Source: Candidatus Berkiella aquae (GTDB taxonomy: Bacteria; Pseudomonadota; Gammaproteobacteria; Berkiellales; Berkiellaceae). Taken from it: 64,000 nt of DNA. The notes beneath the pieces are model-generated. The model did not search any database and was not told the origin of the DNA. It was given only the letters and a program-made list of their open reading frames with translations. Of the stretch, positions 54,956 to 63,127 are shown piece by piece. The translations under genes and the position numbers were made by a program. Where the stretch lies: contig NZ_LKAJ02000001.1 in the NCBI RefSeq assembly GCF_001431295.2, forward strand, positions 2,418,001 through 2,482,000. The letters run 5' to 3'. Every line of letters starts with the position of its first letter. The first letter of the stretch is position 1.

Positions 54956-55213
54956 AATGAATACTTATCCATTTTTTGCACCTAAAAATGGACGTAGTAT
55001 ATACAATTTCTCATGAAAAAATATTCATTATCCGACAAAGCCAAAATTAAGCGATAGATGACAAAAATGCACCATTTTTTACCTTGGTTTTTTATCTGGA
55101 CGCCGTATTGACACTAATCCTGCAAATCGTATTTTACGTCATTGTGAATAACTTGATACTTCGCTTTTATCCTGTAAACTCAAAAGATAATAGTAAAAAA
55201 ATATCGCCAATAT

Positions 55214-56416
55214 ATGAAACAACCCTCTTCCAAAGTGATGCTCTTAGCTACCGTGATTTTGATGGATCTCTTGGTAGGCATTGAATTTGATCTTTTTGTA
55301 CCCAGCTTTCTTGAAATACAAAATCAGTTTCATTTGTCTGCATTTTGGGTAGAAGCCTCATTATCGATCAATTTTTTGGGTTATTGTGTAAGTCTTTTCT
55401 GGGTGGGGGCATTAGCCGATCGCTTTGGTCGTAAACCTATCATACTACTTGGCCTGCTCATTTTTTGCTTAGGCAGCGTCTTCTGCTTATGGGCTCCTTT
55501 GTATGCGGTCTTTCTGCTGGGGCGCTTTCTGCAAGGGATAGGTATCGCAGCCCCTACTATTCTGAGTTTTCTCATTATTGCAGATACTTATCCTTTGAAA
55601 CAGCAACAATTTTATATCGCCATGTTAAATGGTTTAAAAAATGCGGCCGTAGCTGCAGCCCCAGTTGCAGGTAGTTATATTACGTTGTATTTCCATTGGC
55701 GAGGGAATTTTACAACGCTTTTGTTGCTGGGTGCCCTCACCTTGTTGATGACGATAACTTTTATTCCAAAGTATCAATTACCTGAGCAAAAAGAAACGAT
55801 TTCTCTACGCAGCTATATTCTTTTATTCCAATCAAAACCTATGAAGTTATTGATGCTCCATATTATGTTCTTATTTGTCCCCTATTGGATTTTTGTAGGA
55901 ACTTCACCGCTTCTATATATGAAAGATTTAGGTGTTAGCCTTACCCATTTTGGTTATTACCAGGGTGCATTAGCGTTAGCATTCGCAGTGGGTAGTGTTA
56001 GTTATGGTCTTATGCTTAACAAATTTGATCAGAAAAAAATGTTACGCTTGTCAAATTTTCTCTTCATTGCTAGCACTCTCTGTGTCATTGCTCTCTCATT
56101 AATCAATACAACACATCCCTTACTGATTACCTTTGCATTGTTGTTATTTGTGCTTGCGCAGATTGTCCCTTCTACTATCATATACCCCCTATGCTTAAAT
56201 TTTATGCCGCATGCAAAAGGAAAAGTCTCGGGACTAGTCAATGCAAGCAGCCTTATCCTGCAATCAATAGGGCTTCAACTTGCAGGTTTCTATTATGCAG
56301 GCTCATTTCGCCATGTTGGATTCATTATTGCCTTTTTCATTGCGATGATCAGCATTTCGCTGTTTCTGGTGAGCAAGAATCGTGAGCTGATGCGTTTTTC
56401 TCATGAAGCATCTTAA
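55214..56416 (+). CDS. MFS transporter, Bcr/CflA drug-exporter type
   Basis: The 400-residue inner-membrane protein has twelve predicted helices. It carries the MFS loop motif WVGALADRFGRKPIILLGL between helices 2 and 3, and the antiporter-type segment GIGIAAPTILSFLIIADTYP in helices 4-5, as in Bcr/CflA/FloR proton-drug antiporters. The likely function is proton-driven export of small molecules. It lies between ankyrin and bacteriocin-like genes on the opposite strand. The ribosome binding site is weak. A hairpin terminator follows. Confidence 0.88.
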   Translation: MKQPSSKVMLLATVILMDLLVGIEFDLFVPSFLEIQNQFHLSAFWVEASLSINFLGYCVSLFWVGALADRFGRKPIILLGLLIFCLGSVFCLWAPLYAVFLLGRFLQGIGIAAPTILSFLIIADTYPLKQQQFYIAMLNGLKNAAVAAAPVAGSYITLYFHWRGNFTTLLLLGALTLLMTITFIPKYQLPEQKETISLRSYILLFQSKPMKLLMLHIMFLFVPYWIFVGTSPLLYMKDLGVSLTHFGYYQGALALAFAVGSVSYGLMLNKFDQKKMLRLSNFLFIASTLCVIALSLINTTHPLLITFALLLFVLAQIVPSTIIYPLCLNFMPHAKGKVSGLVNASSLILQSIGLQLAGFYYAGSFRHVGFIIAFFIAMISISLFLVSKNRELMRFSHEAS

Positions 56417-56420
56417 GAGG

Positions 56421-56450
56421 CAAGAGGACAAGTCAATACTTGACCTCTTG
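56421..56450. terminator. Hairpin after the MFS gene
   Basis: A 13-bp stem with a single mismatch: 56421-56433 (CAAGAGGACAAGT) against 56438-56450, with a 4-base loop, five bases after the stop. It lies between convergent genes. Confidence 0.65.
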
Positions 56451-56472
56451 TATTGTCATCCTATTTTATTCA

Positions 56473-56700
56473 TTAAAGATCATATTCCCTTAAGAAATCA
56501 TGTGCCGCACCTAGACTACCCCCTATCAAGAAACCTGTTCCGATGCTCGTAACAAAACCAACAGGCGTTGCACTGAAGGCAGTTACCACAAAAGTGCCAA
56601 CACCAGTAAGGGCACCAAAGGCCGCAGGCCATAACCAATCACTAGGACGGATCCTAGCACCAGAAACAAATTGAATTTCATTCGGTGTTAATGTTTGCAT
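56473..56700 (-). CDS. Bacteriocin-like peptide precursor with double-glycine-type leader
   Basis: The 75-residue product begins MQTLTPNEIQFVSGARIR. The pattern 'L-x-x-x-E-[I/L]-x-x-V-S-G-A/G' is that of leaders cleaved by C39-type ABC exporters. The core is glycine- and alanine-rich with two hydrophobic stretches containing GxxxG (FGALTGVGTFVV and GTGFLIGGSLGAAHDF), as in class II bacteriocins. GAGG precedes the start by five bases. No exporter or clear immunity gene is adjacent. A second, clearer peptide locus lies at 62151-62678. Confidence 0.55.
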   Translation of the reverse strand: MQTLTPNEIQFVSGARIRPSDWLWPAAFGALTGVGTFVVTAFSATPVGFVTSIGTGFLIGGSLGAAHDFLREYDL

Positions 56701-56881
56701 TTCTACCTCATTTTATTTTTACTAATAAATCAATCTTCTTGATTGGAAGCGGAAGAGTAGCATTCGAAAAATCGAATAAAAAGTGTAGTTAAAAGCGGAG
56801 AATTACTTTACATTTAAATCTTAACTAACTTATCGAAACAAGATAAGTTGCGGTAGTAATACTACTACACTTAATTTTTGA

Positions 56882-57184
56882 TTATTGATTTGATTTGGCT
56901 TCCCAAGTCACAATATGTTCTGGCTTCACCATTTTATTGAGCGCTTCTAAGGCGACTGCTACTTTCTCTTGATGATCGAAAAATTCAATAGTAAGTGGCA
57001 AATCTAGTGATAAATCAACTAAAGAGGTTGTATGATTACCAGTTTCACCATAACCTCTAATGGCTCTAAAAACGCTAACGCCTCGAACCTTAGCTTCTTT
57101 TTTTAAGTAATTGAGAATTTTAGGTAAAAGGCCTGATGATTCCGTAATGTAAATCCTCACCATTAATACGGGCACATTATTCAT
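56882..57184 (-). CDS. DUF190 family protein
   Basis: The 100-residue cytoplasmic protein starts at 57184 (AGGAG nine bases upstream). It shows the DUF190 pattern VLMVRIYITES, LLPKILNYLKKEAKVRGVSVFRAIRGYG and DLPLTIEFFD. DUF190 has a PII-like ferredoxin fold and is commonly paired with CrcB, as here: its ATG overlaps the crcB stop (ATGA). The role is probably regulatory or accessory to fluoride export. Confidence 0.88.
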   Translation of the reverse strand: MNNVPVLMVRIYITESSGLLPKILNYLKKEAKVRGVSVFRAIRGYGETGNHTTSLVDLSLDLPLTIEFFDHQEKVAVALEALNKMVKPEHIVTWEAKSNQ

Positions 57185-57558
57185 AACACTCTGGCTCCTA
57201 TAATCCCTATCCATGTTGCCGTAATGCATAGCAAGATACTTAAAACAATGTTCGTTAAAGCACCTACCCACTGACCATTTTCAACTAATTGGAGTGTTTC
57301 TATGGAAAATGAGGAGAAGGTCGTGTAGCCACCTAATAGCCCAATGAGTAATAAGGCTCGCAATTGTGGTCCAAGGCCCGTAAAACGTTCCATGATGAAT
57401 ACAAACAAAAACCCCATGAGAAAACTGCCACTGACATTAACAAAGAGCGTCCCATACGGAAATGGACTGCCTAAAAATAATTGAATGCGACTTGATAGCC
57501 AATAGCGTAATACTCCTCCAACGCCAGCACCGATAAAAATAAGAATAAGATTGTTCAC
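57181..57558 (-). CDS. crcB: Fluoride channel CrcB/FluC
   Basis: The 125-residue membrane protein has four helices and forms a dual-topology dimeric fluoride channel. Key segments are GAGVGGVLRYWLS, GTLFVNVSGSFLMGF with the pore Asn, and LLGGYTTFSSFSIE (Phe/Ser box and sodium site). It overlaps the DUF190 gene downstream. I looked upstream for a fluoride riboswitch and did not see its conserved core. Confidence 0.92.
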   Translation of the reverse strand: MNNLILIFIGAGVGGVLRYWLSSRIQLFLGSPFPYGTLFVNVSGSFLMGFLFVFIMERFTGLGPQLRALLLIGLLGGYTTFSSFSIETLQLVENGQWVGALTNIVLSILLCITATWIGIIGARVL

Positions 57559-57662
57559 ACCAGCTTACCTTCGCTTATGAATCTTCTTTATTATCGTCAA
57601 GGCAATCTAAATGCGCTACTTCTCACGTAGCATATTAGTAAGGTAGTAAACTTTTTAGCATG

Positions 57663-59474
57663 TCACTTTTTGGGTTTATATTTAAGATCAGTGTCACTGA
57701 ATCCGCGTTTAGGTCTTTCTCTATGTGCGTCCGATTTATCTCTATGCCAAAAATGGAGTCCTTTTCTTTGGTGCGATGCCTCTTCCACCGTATATTCTTT
57801 CATCCGTTCTGATAATTTTTCTATTTCATTTTTTTCAATGCTCAATGCTTTTTTCAACATCACAATTTTATTTTGTTTATTGTGCAAAGAACGCTTTAGG
57901 ATCGCGACTTCTTCAACTCTATTTAAGAGTTCCTTCTCTTTATCTGAAAGAGCATTTTGTAGCTCATTTCGCGAAAGTAACGATTCATTCATTGATAATT
58001 GAGATTCTTGATAAAGTGCACAAAACTGCCGTGGAGATACTTCAAGGTGATATAAAGAAGATTTGAATGGCTCTTTAAATGAAGTGCTTTGGCCTCCTAG
58101 CACAACATTGGCAGCGACTTGATCAAACTTTGCATCAAATTCAGGAGATACTTTCGGCAAATCAAATAAATGTCGTAAAACCACGCCATATTTTACTTCT
58201 TTATCGGGTAACTCATCATCAACATACAAAGTATGTAATTCATAAAGGATATTATGTGCTTGCTGGGCTTGTTCAACACCATGGTATAAATATTGTGATT
58301 TTACAAAAAGCGTAAAATACTTTAATACGGCCTCATCCAAATGTTCCATTTTTTGAGTATGCTGATAATGCCTAATATGCTTACCTCGCAACGGGCTTTG
58401 CTCGCCATCGGTCACTCGTAAATTAGGGATACCATAGTCATGAAAGGTGGTGGTTGAAATCATCTGTTTTTGAATGCATTGCTGTTCCAAACGATGCAAA
58501 ATCAAATATAGTTCGGGATCATAGTCCATATCAAACCATGGCATTTGCAGGGTTAAATTCAGCAATCCTCCCATGAAAGTCATCATTTCTGATTCGGTAG
58601 ATTCAATAGGATTTTCATCTAACATTTCTTTGGCGCTAATATTCAAACCGGATAAAACAGTTGACGCTAAAAGAACGAAAATGCCTTTTCGAGTATCTTC
58701 CCCTTTTGATGCTAAATAGGTTAATCGTTTGATGGTGACCAAAAATTGATGGATGACCATGGCTTTATTCAGCCAGCCCATCGCTGTTAATTTAGTTATT
58801 AAATTGATAAAAATATTTTCTACCATATAAAACAAATCAGGCGATCGAAATTCTCTATTGGGCAAAAGAAATTCTGCAATACCTCTTTTAGTGGCTTGAT
58901 TGTTTTTTTGGATTTCAAATTTGACAAATAAAAAGCAATCGTAAATTGCTTTAGTAAATTGATCACGGATCATTTTAAGTTCGTTATTTTGGTCATCCTT
59001 TAGTAATTGCCAATTATTAAATCCCTTTTTAATTAATTCTCCAGTTGCCATCTGTAACCAAGCAAGTTCAACTGGAACACCAGGATTGGTTTCTTCAAAT
59101 GTCTTTTTTAACTCTCTATCGATACTTTCATCTCCCATAAATGAGGCTGGAGATTTTAGCGATAATTCTTTTCTTAGATTTTCGTTTTGATAAATTTCTA
59201 ACAAGACAACATCTTCATTGATATGATCGACAGAATGATGATTTTTTAACAAGATCGAAGCAAGCACCCAGTTTCGCTGTTCATTTGTTCCTTCAAGCGT
59301 TCTAAAAGGATCGACGTTAATCACAGTCATCGTTTTCGCATAATCGAATAAAACCAGAAGATCTTTATTTGAATATTCTCTGGTTGTATACCAATCTTCA
59401 GGAATTTTAAATGTAGGGGCAAAATTCGCTTGAGAGGGTTTCTTTCTCAGGAAAAATGGAGATGCTTTTTTCAT
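57663..59474 (-). CDS. Large unrecognised protein with C-terminal coiled coil, putative effector
   Basis: The 603-residue protein starts at 59474 (MKKASPFF; a TTG four codons upstream is possible). It is largely helical. Residues about 180-300 contain YDCFLFVKFEIQKN, SPDLFYMVENIFINLITKLTA and GWLNKAMVIHQFLVTIKRL; the last has the feel of a RasGEF or VHS-type helical bundle, but I cannot assign it. Residues about 490-565 form a coiled coil (SRNELQNALSDKEKELLNRV). The tail is basic. There is no signal peptide or membrane segment. The helical WLNKAMVIHQFLVTIKRLTYLASK part recalls the 'W..K..vi..fi.iA..l' helix of RasGEF domains, so a divergent RasGEF is worth testing. Confidence 0.55.
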   Translation of the reverse strand: MKKASPFFLRKKPSQANFAPTFKIPEDWYTTREYSNKDLLVLFDYAKTMTVINVDPFRTLEGTNEQRNWVLASILLKNHHSVDHINEDVVLLEIYQNENLRKELSLKSPASFMGDESIDRELKKTFEETNPGVPVELAWLQMATGELIKKGFNNWQLLKDDQNNELKMIRDQFTKAIYDCFLFVKFEIQKNNQATKRGIAEFLLPNREFRSPDLFYMVENIFINLITKLTAMGWLNKAMVIHQFLVTIKRLTYLASKGEDTRKGIFVLLASTVLSGLNISAKEMLDENPIESTESEMMTFMGGLLNLTLQMPWFDMDYDPELYLILHRLEQQCIQKQMISTTTFHDYGIPNLRVTDGEQSPLRGKHIRHYQHTQKMEHLDEAVLKYFTLFVKSQYLYHGVEQAQQAHNILYELHTLYVDDELPDKEVKYGVVLRHLFDLPKVSPEFDAKFDQVAANVVLGGQSTSFKEPFKSSLYHLEVSPRQFCALYQESQLSMNESLLSRNELQNALSDKEKELLNRVEEVAILKRSLHNKQNKIVMLKKALSIEKNEIEKLSERMKEYTVEEASHQRKGLHFWHRDKSDAHRERPKRGFSDTDLKYKPKK

Positions 59475-59772
59475 GCTTAATTCCAAATGAAGATAAACAA
59501 AAAGTGTTTTCTGTTAACAAAAATTTCATTGAAAAGGAAACAATAGAATTAAGAATAACCCGCAAAGAGTTGGATATGGGGGTTGAATAGGTAAACTTGA
59601 TCACTAAAAATGAAAATTAATTTAATCGAGAGGCTTTTCATTTTGATGGGTGACCAGTGGAATAGACGTTTAATTTTCAGAATATTATGTATCTTGTAAG
59701 CTTGTGTCAATACACTGCGAATTCAGATAGTTAAGAATTTTTCCCTACTATATTATAACGCTGACAAAGTTG

Positions 59773-59958
59773 ATGATAGTCAGGAATTTTATTGCGAGTT
59801 CTATGCAACACTCATCCCATTTGGAAGACGGTGGATTCTTTTTTATAGGCTATTTACTCTTCTGTGGAACCGGTTTAATTATCCTTCTTGGTAACGTTAT
59901 AGATATCATTTTAAATAAAATGGCTGCTAAAAAAGCGAAAGGAATCAGGGATACCTAA
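59773..59958 (+). CDS. Small single-helix membrane protein
   Basis: A 61-residue frame with one strong membrane segment (FFFIGYLLFCGTGLIILLGNVIDIIL) and a basic end (NKMAAKKAKGIRD). Translation may instead start at ATG 59803. Ribosome binding sites are weak for both. It lies in the gap between the large unknown gene and the phosphotransferase gene. There is no family match. Confidence 0.45.
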   Translation: MIVRNFIASSMQHSSHLEDGGFFFIGYLLFCGTGLIILLGNVIDIILNKMAAKKAKGIRDT

Positions 59959-59983
59959 CTCCTTTCTTAATGATCGATAGTCA

Positions 59984-60982
59984 TCATAATCTGTCTTCAA
60001 TATTTTTGATGACATCAGGAATAACCGTTTGTAGCCGCAAGATAGTAGCTAGCGTTTGATTGACTTGCTCTGTACCTACCGTTTTCTGTTCAGATTCTCC
60101 CTGAACACAAGCACGCTCTATGTTGTAAACGAGCCAACCAATCCAACTCAATGCACCATAACATGCCGCAATGACATGATCTGCATAAATAACCCCTCCG
60201 GCTTGTTGGTAAGTATCCATCATTTTAAAAAATAGTTGTTGATCAAAATGAGTCGTAATACCACTCCAATAGAACGCTGTATTAATAATGTCATAAGTTG
60301 GATTTACTTTTCCGGCAGATTCCCAATCGATCAAGATTGGATTACTATCTTTGTTCCAAAGAACATTCTTTTGATCTAAATCCCCGTGACTAACCACAAG
60401 AACCTTTTTTAGAATCGGCATTGCATTTTGATAGGCTTCATTTGCAGCAAGTATTTCATTCTGATTTTTTCTCAGGGCTTTAGCAAAAGAACTATCAAAA
60501 CTTTCAGCTTTATCAATTAATTCAAGAATTTGTTCATTGGTAGTCGTTGAATATTCCAGAGGAATCACTTCAGGCTCATTGACGTTTAGAGAGTGCATTT
60601 TAGCTAGAATAGCCGCTACTTTTAAAGCATGTTCTTCTGAAACAGCATGTTGGTCCAACGCTTTTGCCTCAACCCATGGATACACCAAAAAACCAATGGT
60701 ATCTACTATTAAAAGGTATTTCCCCGATTTTTCAATAGCGGAAACACCGGGAATGCCTTGCGCTACAAAGCGCGAGGCAATACGTTCACTTAATTCATAA
60801 TTTTTGACTACGCGTTCATTGGTGAGATTAATATCTTTAGATAATTGCTTAACCGCATAAGAAGCTTTGTCTGTGTCTACTCGCCACATTACATGCAGTA
60901 AACCACCATACACTCTTTGCGGTGGTTTTATGAGCTTACCAAGACTGAAATGAACACAGACTGCTTCAATAAAATTACTCAT
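59984..60982 (-). CDS. Aminoglycoside phosphotransferase (APH) family kinase
   Basis: The 332-residue protein has the APH/choline-kinase fold. The catalytic loop is VVSHGDLDQKNVLW (HGD with the catalytic Asp and following Asn) and the metal-binding Asp is in ILIDWESAG. In the N-lobe YAVKQLS carries the ATP Lys. Substrates range from antibiotics to small metabolites and cannot be told here. It is not a typical resistance gene by context. The start at 60982 follows GAGAGA. Confidence 0.85.
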   Translation of the reverse strand: MSNFIEAVCVHFSLGKLIKPPQRVYGGLLHVMWRVDTDKASYAVKQLSKDINLTNERVVKNYELSERIASRFVAQGIPGVSAIEKSGKYLLIVDTIGFLVYPWVEAKALDQHAVSEEHALKVAAILAKMHSLNVNEPEVIPLEYSTTTNEQILELIDKAESFDSSFAKALRKNQNEILAANEAYQNAMPILKKVLVVSHGDLDQKNVLWNKDSNPILIDWESAGKVNPTYDIINTAFYWSGITTHFDQQLFFKMMDTYQQAGGVIYADHVIAACYGALSWIGWLVYNIERACVQGESEQKTVGTEQVNQTLATILRLQTVIPDVIKNIEDRL

Positions 60983-60995
60983 ATATTGTGTCTCT

Positions 60996-61064
60996 CAGAT
61001 ATACCGATGACCTTGCTTCATTAAGACAATCTAACTAGGGTCATCGGTATACCTGGCCCTTTTC
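60996..61064. repeat. Hairpin repeat, copy 1 (related copy at 62044-62129)
   Basis: GATATACCGATGACC (60998-61012) pairs at 14 of 15 positions with 61039-61053. The whole segment is similar, in the same orientation, to 62044-62129 (CAGATATATCAATGACC ... GTATACC ... CCTTTCTT). Copy 1 overlaps the end of the small exported peptide gene; copy 2 lies just beyond the bacteriocin-like operon. Both may act as 3'-end hairpins. Confidence 0.6.
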
Positions 61065-61169
61065 TTTTAGAATCCAATCCCATCTATTTTCATTATGCTG
61101 GACAGCAAAAATATTGGTTGTCAGTAACATCAGTAAGCATGATTTCAGAAAAGCCCTTGGGATATTCAT
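61041..61169 (-). CDS. 42-residue exported peptide
   Basis: ATG 61169 opens a signal peptide (MNIPRAFLKSCLLMLLTTN, cut after IFA) followed by a 20-residue mature peptide VQHNENRWDWILKEKGQVYR, ending at TGA 61041. The ribosome binding site is weak (GAG about ten bases upstream). Upstream sequence resembles that of the double-glycine peptide gene at 62565-62678, and the downstream end lies in a hairpin repeat also found after that operon. The function is unknown. The clean signal peptide makes it likely to be real. Confidence 0.5.
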   Translation of the reverse strand: MNIPRAFLKSCLLMLLTTNIFAVQHNENRWDWILKEKGQVYR

Positions 61170-61448
61170 GGTAAATTCTCACATCAGTTTATTTCTAGAT
61201 AACAGTACCAAAGCATGCCGCTTATGATTTATCTAAATTACTTCTAATAACTATTATTAGAGATTTAAATCGTAACATAGCTCATACCAAGAATAGTTAT
61301 AGGCAGCAGTTACCCAAATTACAGTGCGATTGCTAGCAAATAAATTGGATTTGTTAAAGTAACATGCTTGTATCAAACATGACGATAGAGTAGCTTCTAC
61401 TGAATTATTAAATTTTATCGCTAGCTACATATCGTTAAGGAGCAGATC
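61170..61448. other. Intergenic region upstream of two divergent small genes
   Basis: 280 bases with no gene. It contains (read on the minus strand) GATTTAAATCTCT and AGAAGTAATTTAGATAAAT, similar in order and spacing to sequence upstream of the double-glycine peptide gene near 62710-62765. It probably contains the promoters of the exported peptide (minus) and of the 193-residue protein (plus). Confidence 0.45.
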
Positions 61449-62030
61449 ATGTCAATTTCAGGCTCAGCCCCTCCCACACCAGATCCTAGTCGAAAAGCAG
61501 AAGGTTTTCTCACACCCGAAATGGCCATATTGCAAATTCGATTGATACTAGAGCTTTGCATCAAAGAAAATGCTCATAAATTACCTCAAAAGTTGCTCAC
61601 GCTTTTAGCAGAATATAATTCTAATTTTCCCATCGTTAATATGAAATTAAAATTTATGGAAGGAGAGGAAAGAGCTTTCAATTTTGATGAATTAAAAGAA
61701 TATATTCTACTCGTACTTATCCCACAACTTTCAGCCGATCAAAAACTCATATTGCGATTAGATGGAGGGCTTAATTTGATAAAAAAATTAACAGCAACTG
61801 CAAATGCATGGCCAAGCCAAGATAACTATGAAATTCTTAAAGCCAAAAGAGAAAAAGAGGTATATGAGCAAGAAGGATTTTACCCGCTTTCACATGAAAA
61901 GTATGAGAGTCAACAACTCAAAAGTCCGGTTTTAACTTTCAGCAAACAGCATATTCCTTCAAATAATCAGGCATCAGTGACGCCTGCCGAAAGAAAGCAT
62001 AAAAAAAATCCCCAGAAAGGTTTCGGCTAA
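61449..62030 (+). CDS. Unrecognised hydrophilic protein, putative effector
   Basis: The 193-residue protein has a strong ribosome binding site (AAGGAG, seven bases before ATG 61449). Residues about 20-125 are helical (MAILQIRLILELCIKENAHK, LKEYILLVLIPQLSADQKL). The last 60 residues are charged, probably disordered and basic (RKHKKNPQKGFG). No family is recognised. It lies between the two small-peptide cassettes, on the opposite strand. Confidence 0.65.
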   Translation: MSISGSAPPTPDPSRKAEGFLTPEMAILQIRLILELCIKENAHKLPQKLLTLLAEYNSNFPIVNMKLKFMEGEERAFNFDELKEYILLVLIPQLSADQKLILRLDGGLNLIKKLTATANAWPSQDNYEILKAKREKEVYEQEGFYPLSHEKYESQQLKSPVLTFSKQHIPSNNQASVTPAERKHKKNPQKGFG

Positions 62031-62043
62031 ACAGCAAAGGGGT

Positions 62044-62129
62044 CAGATATATCAATGACCTTTTTTAATCAAGGCATCAATCTAAGTAGGATCTTCGGTA
62101 TACCCTGAGGTATACCTGCCGCCTTTCTT
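62044..62129. repeat. Hairpin repeat, copy 2 (related copy at 60996-61064)
   Basis: Similar to the segment at 60996-61064 in sequence and orientation, with insertions. It contains the short inverted repeat GGTATACC-CTGA-GGTATACC near 62097-62116. It lies 22 bases beyond the stop of the membrane-protein gene at 62151, where a transcript end would be expected. Confidence 0.55.
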
Positions 62130-62150
62130 AATTCATCTAAAAAATATAAC

Positions 62151-62417
62151 TTATTTTTTTTTCCAGTTTTTTATTTTAAAGCTAGTCCACAAAACACCTG
62201 AACAAAACAAAGCCCCCAAGAAGGAAAGCAATAAACCAAAAGTGGTTTCTTTGATTGAAATTCCATCAGTGAGTAATTGAACAGAAAATGAGACCAATAA
62301 TATTATAATAAAAACTGATAAGAAAAATTTCTGTAATGTAATTTTCTTTTCAATCGTTTTTTGCGAAAAATAGCCTCCTAAAAAAGAGGCTATTGTATTA
62401 ATGACAAGTTCAAACAT
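62151..62417 (-). CDS. Two-helix membrane protein in a bacteriocin-like operon (immunity candidate)
   Basis: The 88-residue protein has hydrophobic segments KFFLSVFIIILLVSFSVQLL and TTFGLLLSFLGALFCSGVLW, an N-terminal amphipathic part (INTIASFLGGYFSQ) and a basic end (FKIKNWKKK). Its ATG overlaps the stop of the glycine-rich peptide gene (TAATG), so translation is coupled. Small membrane proteins in this position next to class II bacteriocin genes are often immunity proteins; here that is inference from context. Confidence 0.6.
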   Translation of the reverse strand: MFELVINTIASFLGGYFSQKTIEKKITLQKFFLSVFIIILLVSFSVQLLTDGISIKETTFGLLLSFLGALFCSGVLWTSFKIKNWKKK

Positions 62418-62590
62418 TATTGCTCCGCCGCTATTGCTTGTCCTGCCATGTTAATTGCTGCAAAACCCGGCCTCCAGGCTATATTTTCAGTAAGTCCACC
62501 GCCAGCAGCACCAACGGCGGCCCCGCTTAAACCACCCGTAACAGCACCAGGAACCGTCATGGGTTCATGGCGAGTTCTTAGTAATGGCAT
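62417..62590 (-). CDS. Glycine-rich 57-residue peptide in a bacteriocin-like operon
   Basis: ATG 62590 (MPLLRTRHEP) or the internal ATG at MTVPG opens a peptide with VTGGLSGAAVGAAGGGL, a GxxxG-rich hydrophobic run as in two-peptide bacteriocin cores, then TENIAWRPGFAAINMAGQAIAAEQ. It overlaps the end of the leader-peptide gene by 26 bases in another frame and the next gene by one base. It may be a separate peptide, or, if a frameshift occurred, the second half of the upstream precursor. Confidence 0.55.
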   Translation of the reverse strand: MPLLRTRHEPMTVPGAVTGGLSGAAVGAAGGGLTENIAWRPGFAAINMAGQAIAAEQ

Positions 62591-62678
62591 AAGAGATTAA
62601 ACCGATAGCTGATCCAATAATAAAATTTAAAAATCCACCAGTTACTTCATTCACTTCTTCACGACTCAAAATACGCAT
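62565..62678 (-). CDS. 37-residue peptide precursor with double-glycine leader
   Basis: ATG 62678 follows AAAGGGA by five bases. The product begins MRILSREEVNEVTGG, a textbook double-glycine leader (L at -12-like, E, V at -4, GG), and continues with a short hydrophobic core FLNFIIGSAIGLISYAI that contains GxxxG. Such precursors are cleaved and exported by C39-peptidase ABC transporters. The frame ends TKNSP. First gene of an overlapping trio with a glycine-rich peptide and a membrane protein. No transporter is visible within the window. Confidence 0.6.
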   Translation of the reverse strand: MRILSREEVNEVTGGFLNFIIGSAIGLISYAITKNSP

Positions 62679-62840
62679 AAATTCCCTTTACCTATTTTAT
62701 TTCCATATCATTTATTTAAATTACTTTTTCTCATTTTCGAAGAGATTTAAATGCTAGCATAGCCAGATAAACAATGATGATTAGTCAGAAATAGAAAAAG
62801 ATATTAGAAAAATGTGTTAGTTAAATTTGTGGATATAAGT

Positions 62841-63125
62841 TGGACTTAGAAAGCGATGCGTAACCTGATGAAGTCCGCCTTCGCTCTTCGAGCTTCGACG
62901 CGAACAACATTTTGTAACGTTCGCGAAGTAAAACTAAGAAAGTGGGCAATAACCTGAGAGAGTCCGCCTACGCTCTTCGAGCTTCGGCGTGACACAACAT
63001 TTTGTAACGCTCGCGAAGTAAGACTAAGAAAGTGGGTAATAACCTGAGAGAGTCCGCTTTCGCTCTTCGAGCTTCGGCGTGACACAACATTTTGTAACGC
63101 TCGCAGAGCGAGCTAACAAAATGTA
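62841..63125. repeat. Three tandem 89-90 bp repeats directly downstream of tRNA-Val
   Basis: Copies are marked by GTCCG at 62873, 62962 and 63052. Each holds CGCTCTTCGAGCTTCG, ACAACATTTTGTAACG, GCGAAGTAA and CTAAGAAAGTGGG-AATAACC. A partial fourth unit precedes them. The copy touching the tRNA end forms an imperfect inverted repeat (ACATTTTGTTAGCTCGC with GCGAGCGTTACAAAATGT on the minus strand). It is related to the repeat after tRNA-Pro at 24569-24729. An open frame through the repeats is not a gene. Confidence 0.9.
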
Positions 63126-63127
63126 AG

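Noticed and set aside
57559-57662. Fluoride riboswitch upstream of crcB
   Set aside because: The conserved pseudoknot core could not be found in this spacer on the minus strand.
62846-63085. 79-codon minus-strand open frame
   Set aside because: It runs entirely through the three tandem repeats, and its translation is just the repeat unit read two to three times.
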